The notes beneath the pieces are model-generated. The model ran no database searches. It had not been told where the DNA came from and was given only the letters and a program-made list of their open reading frames with translations. Of a stretch of DNA of 5,292 bases, positions 4,994 through 5,292 are shown piece after piece (position 1 is the first letter of the stretch; every line of letters starts with the position of its first letter). The DNA comes from Actinomycetes bacterium (GTDB taxonomy: Bacteria; Actinomycetota; Actinomycetes; Propionibacteriales; Propionibacteriaceae). The translations under genes were made by a program, and so were the position numbers. The stretch covers positions 1-5,292 of the forward strand of contig JAEZGC010000076.1 of assembly GCA_023437345.1 (NCBI GenBank), written 5' to 3'.

Positions 4994-5292
4994 ATGAACA
5001 CCACCCAACCGGTCGAGACCCGGCACAAGCCTGTTGTCACGATCTTCGAGGCCTACGGCGCCGGAGCTGACGAGGTGGGCCAGAAGGTGGCCGACAAGCT
5101 CGGCCTGCCCTTCCACGCGCAGGCCTTCAGCTCGGCCCAGCTGGCCGACGAGGCGCTCGGCAACAACGCCATCCTCGTCCGCGTCATGTCGACCCTCGGC
5201 GGGGCCTACGGCGGCCTGGAGAGCCGCGACATAGTCGCCGCCCAGCAGGACCGCTACGACCTCGTCGCGCAGAACAACGCCGACGTCCGCCG
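4994..5292 (+). CDS. Cytidylate-kinase-like family protein, N-terminal part (3' partial)
   Basis: The first 99 codons are visible before the window ends. After a short polar N-terminus the sequence VVTIFEAYGAGADEVGQKVADKLGLPF (14-40) matches the start of cytidylate-kinase-like proteins (Pfam Cytidylate_kin2 type): a beta strand, a glycine-rich phosphate-binding loop YGAGADEVG (21-29) and the helix leading to 'KLGLPF'. True CMP kinases have a G-x-x-x-x-G-K-[ST] P-loop. Here the lysine is absent, as is usual in this related family, whose substrates are largely unknown. The segment FHAQAFSSAQLADEA (40-54) stands where many relatives have 'FYDKELI'. Binding of a nucleotide and phosphorylation of a small molecule are possible, but catalysis is not proven. 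GGAAGG at 4981-4986 lies seven bases before the ATG, and the gap after the GH3 stop is 40 bases, so it is co-transcribed with the HAD and GH3 genes. Confidence 0.85.
   Translation, partial: MNTTQPVETRHKPVVTIFEAYGAGADEVGQKVADKLGLPFHAQAFSSAQLADEALGNNAILVRVMSTLGGAYGGLESRDIVAAQQDRYDLVAQNNADVR

Noticed and set aside
3574..5040. 488-codon open frame on the minus strand, antisense to the GH3 gene
   Set aside because: It is a shadow of the GH3 codon bias: the translation is Val/Leu/Gly/Arg-rich with no motif, while the plus frame has complete GH3 motifs.

Overview
The window is very GC-rich, with G or C at almost every third codon position. It has GTG starts beside ATG starts, a LacI-family regulator and a tRNA gene with no encoded CCA. 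This fits a high-GC actinobacterial chromosome. The genus cannot be told from the sequence. No insertion sequence, integrase, phage gene or CRISPR array is visible.

Left part (1-1226): the C-terminal end of a LacI-family transcriptional regulator enters from the left edge and stops at 182. It is followed by a two-domain protein (276-1226) that joins an N-terminal DUF6508-like domain to a C-terminal GNAT acetyltransferase. That gene has no Shine-Dalgarno sequence, but a -10-like hexamer lies seven bases before its GTG, so it may be translated from a leaderless mRNA.

Middle part (1227-2192): about 320 bases without a convincing gene (one 31-codon ORF with a good ribosome binding site is noted as a candidate). 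Then comes a tRNA with anticodon CAT on the minus strand with its own promoter, then a small acidic protein of unknown function on the plus strand, then a 200-base regulatory gap. That gap holds a 20-bp imperfect palindrome overlapping the -35 box of a plausible promoter.

Right part (2193-5292): three same-strand genes with 79- and 40-base gaps look like one operon. They are a HAD-superfamily phosphatase-like hydrolase, a cytoplasmic glycoside hydrolase family 3 enzyme with the NagZ-type Asp/His dyad, and the first 99 codons of a cytidylate-kinase-like protein with a non-canonical P-loop. I infer an intracellular sugar or amino-sugar pathway in which a glycoside is cleaved (or phosphorolysed) in the cytosol and the products are handled by a phosphatase and a putative kinase. 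The substrate and any transporter are not visible. This operon is the most interesting part of the window.
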